The notes under the pieces were generated by a model. That model saw only the letters and a list, made by a program, of their open reading frames with translations, searched no databases and was not told the origin of the DNA. The position numbers and the translations under genes were made by a program. Below, piece by piece: positions 58,387 through 64,000 of a stretch of DNA of 64,000 bases. Source of the DNA: Linnemannia schmuckeri (taxonomy: Eukaryota; Mortierellomycota; Mortierellomycetes; Mortierellales; Mortierellaceae); the NCBI GenBank assembly GCA_029449235.1, contig JANATG010000003.1, positions 1,364,001 through 1,428,000 of the forward strand, given 5' to 3'. The stretch's first letter is position 1, and every line of letters begins with the position of its first letter.

Positions 58387-61300
58387 ATGGCAGCCATATG
58401 GCACCCACTCCCAGGGAGACTACAATCCGTCTCCGTCGCAGACAAGGACAACATTTGGGGAGTCACCCTCGACCTCCAACTCTGCAAGTTCAACTCCAAA
58501 ACTCAACAGTGGCAACTCGTTTCTGTCACCTCAGAGTCCATCAACCAAGCCCGCTTCTCTTCCTCTTCTGGTCAGTCTCTCCAGTCGGCAGCATCGAATT
58601 CTTCCTTCTCGGCCGCCAAAAAGTTTTCGTCGTATCTCCCTTCTCTCGGTGCCCTCACTTCTTCTACTCCTAGTACTCCTACCACAGGAGCAATAGCAAC
58701 AATGACTCCGACACCGTCTACAGCAACAGCGACAGCAACACAGCAAAAGAATGGTGGCACGACGACTAGTACACGTAGTGCACCGAGCACACCGGCTATG
58801 ACCCGGGCCAACTCTTCGACGTCGCTCCTGGGTGCAGACTCAGAGGAGGATACGACGATTCAGGTCTCGGCAGCGTCGGACGGTACAGTTGTGCGACTAG
58901 ACCGATCGTTAAAGGCATGGTACTTGATTGCACCGCATAACGACCATGTGGACTACGAGAAGGATGTGATCTGGATCGACCTCGGGCACTTTTGGAAGTG
59001 TGTCAGGTAAAACAACAAACACTTGCGGAGAGAAGAACAAAAAATTGTCATTGCTGGTGCCACTATGTCATTTGCATTCACTTCTCATAGGCTGCCATTC
59101 TCTTCGTTTTTGTCTCGTGTCTGGTTTGAACATGTCTCGCGATTATGTTTGTCATCATACTTCGGTGCTAACTCGTATATGTATTCAATCACCCCCCTTC
59201 CATCCTAGTGTGGCATCCATCTCGCAGATATGGGGTCTGTCTGATTGCGGCGATATTTACTACGGGACATCCGATCGGTTTGCACTCCTCGAGCATGCCA
59301 TCACCTCAGGTGCAGGGTACAACAAACCCACCTTCACTCATATCTCTGTCGGACACGACAACGTCGTGCTTGCTACCGACGCTCACTCGGGCACAGTCTT
59401 TCGTCTCAAACTACACCCCACTGGTGCCTGCCCGCCTGTTTGGAATGCACTCGCTGGAACAGGACCCGGATCCAGACTACACATCGTCAATTGTTCTCTA
59501 TCCACCGGCGATTTCATTATAGGAGTTGCTAAGGATGGTCGCGTATACCGATACAGCCGTAGTGTCTGGATTCCCCTAGGCGGAGGCGCGAAACTGGACA
59601 ATGTCGATGTTGGAATTGATGGCTATGTCCTTGGAGTCGATCGAGACGGCGATCTTTTTGGATGTCAACTCGAGAGCACCGCAAGCGTCGTCCCGCCTCC
59701 TCCACTTTCTCTGGATAAACCTTCAAGTCGAGAGTGGACATACAAGGCCGACAAGGATGATGAACCATTGACACCCAGCTCTCCTCAGGCTCCCAACGGA
59801 CCGAGTCTGTTCAACACTCCTCGACAACAGGGTATATCAAAGAGACCCACATCGTCGCCTAGGGAACTGTTTGAGATGGCCGCGTCGACTTCAGCAGCGC
59901 GGATCAATAGGTTTCCTACGGAAGAGTTGAAAGTTGACACTTCGAGGAATACGCGAACACCTTCACCCTTGCGAGACTCAGGTGGAGGAGGAGTACCTGG
60001 ACCAGCGGGGCCATCGTGGGCAAGATCTGGGTCTCGTACGTATTTTTATCCAAAGGCGGCGCCTGGTCTTGATAGAACGGACTCGCAGATGTCCAAGAGA
60101 AGCTATGCTTCGGATATTGCCACACCCAAGACGCCTACAGGACTCAGTTTTTCACGGCCGTCAACGCCAGTATCTCCTCGGGTTCCAGAGAGCAATCTTT
60201 CGTCATCTTCAACTGAACAGCTTCCAATTCAAGCAGCAGTGGCTCTACCAGTGTCGATTCCTTCCTCACACGTCAGGGCATCGCCATTGAGGATACAGAC
60301 CAAGGGCATCTCAGCCTCTAGCCCAGGTTAGAATCCATCCTTTTTCTTATTCCTATTTTTCCTCCCCCTCTCTGACCGTTGTTCTTGTCTCTTGGCTGAC
60401 ATCAATTCTCCTCTTTTATCCATAATAGCCTCTCACTCAACGGATCAAGAAGGCGAGTCGTACTTTACCTCAAAACCCACCACGACATTCGGACCCTCCA
60501 GCAATCTATCGCCTCTGACCAACTTCCCTTTTGACGGCAACCCATACGCTTCAGGGTCCAAACCGTCTTCTGACAACTCAACCGTTCAAACACCCATCAC
60601 TCCACAATCGGACAGCAACAATAAGCTGATTCAATCCGCATCGTCAAAGTCTTCATCGGGGTTCTCATCCAACAGCAACCTATTGACCATCCCTGGCGGT
60701 CAGCAGAATGCCAATCCACAGGAGGATACCGTCGAGGATCAATCGAAAGAAGAGGAGGAGAGTCATCCATCGACAGTTGACGGTTCAACTCCGCCTTCTT
60801 TATCGTCATCGACATTACCATGGGTTTCATCGTCGGACAGGGTACTCTCCGCTGTTGCCACAGCCTTTGTATCAGAGACGCAGGGACACCAGCGACAACC
60901 AGTCCTGGAGGGAGAAGAGAGACGTCGGAAGCAACAATTACAGCAACTTGATGGAACCTATGTGGAATCTGGGCACGGTTTGGCTTTAATCCTTAATGCA
61001 AATGGTTCACCTGCCGTTGACACGATGGAAATGAGGCCGGGGATTAATGAGCACCGCGATATCCACAGTATTTTTGACTATCATAATTCTCTCTATCCCT
61101 CCTCAGCAGCGGCTGTTGATACTGCGACAGAAATTGAGTCCCAACAGCCTTGGCCATTGCCACTACCACCCACCCAGCCTGCCGTAGTCGATGCCGTAGT
61201 GCCGTCCAGCCCACAACGACACATGGAATTGAATCGACTCCTCAGCAGCAGCGACAAGAGCGAGTGGAACGAGAATGATGCGCATGCATCTGGTGGTGGT

Positions 61301-62947
61301 GGACTTGGTCAACCCGGTGACAGCTACAACTACAATAGCAACAACGACATTAACGATGGTGTTAATATCGCTGGACTGGAGGGCCAAAGGAACAACGATG
61401 ATGGATATGTCTGGGATCGTGATACGATCGTTGTTCAAACGAACCTGGATCAGGATAAAAGGGACCCATCCATGGCCTTTTCCCACCTTGAACAACCAAC
61501 ACCCCCACTCGTCTCGTCGATACCATCAGCAAGAATAGGATCTTTCCAATCTTCGTTTTCTCGAACCTTTCCTCCTTTTTCAACAGAGGAGCAGCACCAC
61601 CAGCAACGACATCAGCCTAGCCTGGAGACTATACCACAGGAATACTACCAACCTACAACACCCTTCTCAGGCAATACCGACACCTACAACAACACCAACA
61701 ACAACGTTCAAGCCAGAACTACCTCCTTCCTCCCCTGGGACAACAAGCAGGAATTGAACGAATCTTCATCAGCAGCAGCACCCTTATTCGTATTCCAGCA
61801 CCAGCAAAAGGAGGAATACCTTTATCTTGAGCCACCGTATCCACGTCAGGACCTCCTGAGCCAGCATCGACCGAGCGACTGTTCTGAGGACCTGATGCTA
61901 CAGCAGCAAGAGTTTCTACGACTTACCCGTCTCCGATCCCAGCCTTCTTCTGTTGTAGTTGCGAACGATCCCGCTCTTCGTGCCCTTTCTGAAAAGACTG
62001 AAGTCCTTCAGGATCCGTTGTCCGACAAGACCGAAATCGACTTTAACAACAACAGCGACAACTTTTTCAACGATAATAACCAGTTCTACCAGCAACAGCA
62101 GTTCCAGCAACAACAGCGGTATCAGGACTTCGCACAACTATCTCGCCGGTCAGAGAAGTATTACGACAACTACAACACATCGCAGCCAGACAACGACAAG
62201 ATGGTGATGGGAACAAAACTCAGAGAGAAAAAGACGCCGCCACTCGGGGAGGGGACGCCCAACCGCGGGTCTGTGTATATCTCGCCTTCCTCGCTGCCGC
62301 CAGAATTTGGCGAAATCGTCAGGAACAGAGATTACGCCAACAGCAATAGAGCTGGTACTGCCATTGCCAGCGCCAACGCTGCCAACGCCAACGCCAATAG
62401 GATCAGTAACAATATCACGAGCGCCAGCGCCGGTAGTAGTGGTAGAAACAGTAGGAGCAGCAGCAGCAGAGGTCATGCCATCAATGCCAATGCAAACAAC
62501 GTCATCACAGAAGGACCCTCTCACCCTTCATACTCATCGACACACCTCCAAAACTATGTCAACACGACGATGCCGCATCCGTATCAGCACCCGCAGTCTG
62601 GCCGAAGCAGTGTCCAAAGCATCAATCTCACTCCCACCAATGTCAATCCCACCAATCTCACCAATCCCACCAACAGTCTTACCGGCGTGTACAACTTTAA
62701 CACTAGTCCTGGAAGTGGTTCTGGAGTAGGTCGGAGCCCCTATGGACACGGACACACGCACGGCTGCAGCAACAACAGGACGACGACGACGGTGGGGAGC
62801 GGTGTTACGCCGAGCATGAGTTCTGGAGGAATCACGGGGGAAGATGCGCAGGGTCGATGGGTGGGCAGTCCCACGGGCGCGGATAACAGGGTGGCCACTT
62901 ATGGCACCTCGGACATCCACAAGTCCAGGTGCTGCACCATACTCTGA
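58387..62947 (+). CDS. Tectonin-repeat (TECPR) protein with C-terminal CaaX box
   Basis: Exons 58387-59006, 59209-60326 and 60429-62947 join in frame to 1418 residues. The first 430 or so carry tectonin/TECPR beta-propeller blades, each with a Trp and the VSVADKDNIWGV pattern: LQSVSVADKDNIWGVT, ISQIWGLSDCGDIYYG, FTHISVGHDNVVLATDAHSG, FIIGVAKDGRVYRYSRS and VDVGIDGYVLGVDRDGDLFG. The remaining 900 or so residues are disordered: Ser/Pro, then Asn/Gln-rich with poly-Gln tracts and NPTN repeats. The protein ends SRCCTIL, a CaaX motif (Cys-Thr-Ile-Leu) with Leu last, which predicts geranylgeranylation, plus a second Cys that could be palmitoylated. Tectonin propellers bind glycans, LPS or membrane partners (TECPR1 binds ATG5). 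A lipid-anchored fungal tectonin is not a described type that I know of. Confidence 0.85.
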
Positions 62948-63063
62948 AGAAACAGCACATTTGCTGTGCTGCGCGGTCCATTTCTTTCACAACACGTTTT
63001 TTAAAGTTGCTCGCGATATCTTTTGGATCTTGACGTCCAGAGCAGACAGAGACCTATGGGTGA

Positions 63064-63069
63064 AATAAA
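63064..63069 (+). terminator. Candidate poly(A) signal AATAAA
   Basis: AATAAA 117 bp after the stop codon of the tectonin gene; another lies at about 63210. Confidence 0.5.
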
Positions 63070-63590
63070 GAAATTATTTTTTTTTGAAACACGGTTGTCT
63101 TTCCTGAGGTGTCTTGCAATCGATGGTACTCCTTGAAGAAAACTGCAAGTCGGTTGCATGTTTGTTTGTTTGCTGTTTTTTATTGTTTGTTTGCTGTGTG
63201 TTTTGTGTTCAATAAAAAATGTCTGTGAAAAAAAGAAGAATAGGGTGTTGATCCCAGTCGGTCAAAGTCCATGTGCTGAAAGAAAAAAAAAGACTATCCT
63301 GACTGACGACAAGTTCACCCTCTCTCTCTCGCTCACTTCGCCCACTCATTCCGTTCTCCCTCTCCTGTATGTCTACTACGGCATCTTCCTTATTAGGCGA
63401 TCGTCTCGTAGCCACTGTTGTACTCCTCACGGCCTCCAAACAAGCTATTACAGAATACAAAGTGATAGAAAAGTTAGCCAATGTTATATCGATCATTCAA
63501 GAAACGATAAATTCTTTGTGTGTTTGAATGCAAGATTAATCACTTATTCAATATAAGAAACAATTGACAGGGTGGGAAAACATAAAAAAA

Positions 63591-63638
63591 GCGCAAAGGG
63601 GACACAGGGGACAAGCGCAAGGGGACACTGGGGACAAA
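63591..63638. repeat. Tandem direct repeat, two copies of 24 bp
   Basis: Two adjacent near-identical units begin GCGCAA and contain GGGGACAC then GGGGACAA. They differ at a few positions. No gene overlaps them. Confidence 0.8.
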
Positions 63639-63827
63639 CAAACAAAGAAAAAACCATGGCCTTTGCGCATGGACACGGTTTCACAGGTGGTGATCTTTGT
63701 CTGTCGTCACTGTGTCCATCTCAACTTTTTTTTTTTCTTGGCGCTTCCTTTTTTTTCATCTCTTATGCCAAGAACACCAGAGTACAAAGAGCTCCAACGA
63801 AACTAGATCAAACGGGTGAAAAGAGGC

Positions 63828-64000
63828 TTACAAGTAGATGATGAGTCCAAAAACAGGGAACAAGAAGATGAGAAGAGACCCTATCAGTCATTGAAAATGA
63901 AAAGAAACGCCTTCGGGTTAGTGGTATGGACTGCTACTAACTTTGCCTTCTTTCTATTCCCTTTTTATTCTCACTTCCTGAACGACGCAAGTCTGTTAGA
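63828..64000 (-). CDS. C-terminal exons of an unidentified membrane protein
   Basis: Two exons on the minus strand: one from beyond the right edge to 63975, and the terminal exon 63880-63828. They join in frame (A|GG = Arg) and read LTDLRRSGRSLLIFLFPVFG, then LIIYL and a TAA stop. The end is one hydrophobic transmembrane helix. Splice sites are consensus (GTGAGA donor, TGATAG acceptor; 94 bp intron). The shape recalls short membrane segments with an LxxFPxxGxxxYL pattern, but the family cannot be named from so little. Confidence 0.45.

Noticed and set aside
1..64000. tRNA, rRNA, CRISPR, transposon or viral sequence
   Set aside because: Scanning by eye showed no cloverleaf with matching arms, no spaced repeat array, and no transposase, reverse transcriptase or capsid motif. 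A covariance-model scan would be decisive.

Overview
The window looks like nuclear chromosomal DNA from an early-diverging filamentous fungus, most likely Mucoromycota and probably the Mortierella group. Nearly every gene is cut by short GT-AG introns, mostly about 55-210 bp. Intergenic DNA is full of pyrimidine tracts and T homopolymers of 18-43 bases. Proteins are rich in Ser, Pro, Gln or acidic runs. Several trafficking and genome-maintenance genes present here (RAB3GAP1, TRAPPC10, a FIRRM-like gene, NME6) are poorly kept in many Dikarya. The species is inferred from style, not from a marker gene. I saw no rRNA, tRNA, CRISPR array, transposase or viral gene.

Layout. 1-4126 (-): Ski2 RNA helicase, cut by the left edge. 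4495-5708 (+): isochorismatase-fold hydrolase. 8195-10813 (+): large Ser/Pro/Gln-rich disordered protein. 11303-13532 (+): ATP-type PEP carboxykinase. 15748-17000 (-): Ser-rich protein with a basic motif, alone in about 7.9 kb of gene-poor, T-tract-rich DNA (13533-21402). 21403-25916 (-): Vps18. 26181-30331 (-): large helical protein resembling FIRRM/C1orf112, divergent from 30545-31401 (+) NME6-type nucleoside diphosphate kinase. 32226-33608 (+): secreted S1/P1 nuclease. 33996-39233 (+): PHD-MYST histone acetyltransferase with a very long acidic tail. 40006-40394 (+): small two-exon gene with an apparent 5'UTR intron. 40645-44475 (-): Rab3GAP catalytic subunit. 44912-49966 (-): TRAPP II subunit Trs130/TRAPPC10. 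51121-53811 (+): GH20 beta-N-acetylhexosaminidase. 54005-56377 (-): membrane-anchored alpha/beta hydrolase. 58387-62947 (+): tectonin-repeat protein ending in a CaaX box. 63828-64000 (-): last exons of a membrane protein entering from the right.

How they relate. There is no operon logic, but three genes act in Rab/vacuolar membrane traffic: Vps18 (HOPS/CORVET), RAB3GAP1 and TRAPPC10. The last two lie in tandem on one strand and both have been tied to Rab18 activation, which matters for lipid droplets in oleaginous fungi. Others serve RNA decay (Ski2), gluconeogenesis (PEPCK), chromatin (MYST), nucleotide pools (NME6) and extracellular or lysosomal breakdown (nuclease, hexosaminidase). All exon models were built by hand from splice sites and reading-frame continuity. 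Individual boundaries may be off by a base or so, and no transcript evidence was available.
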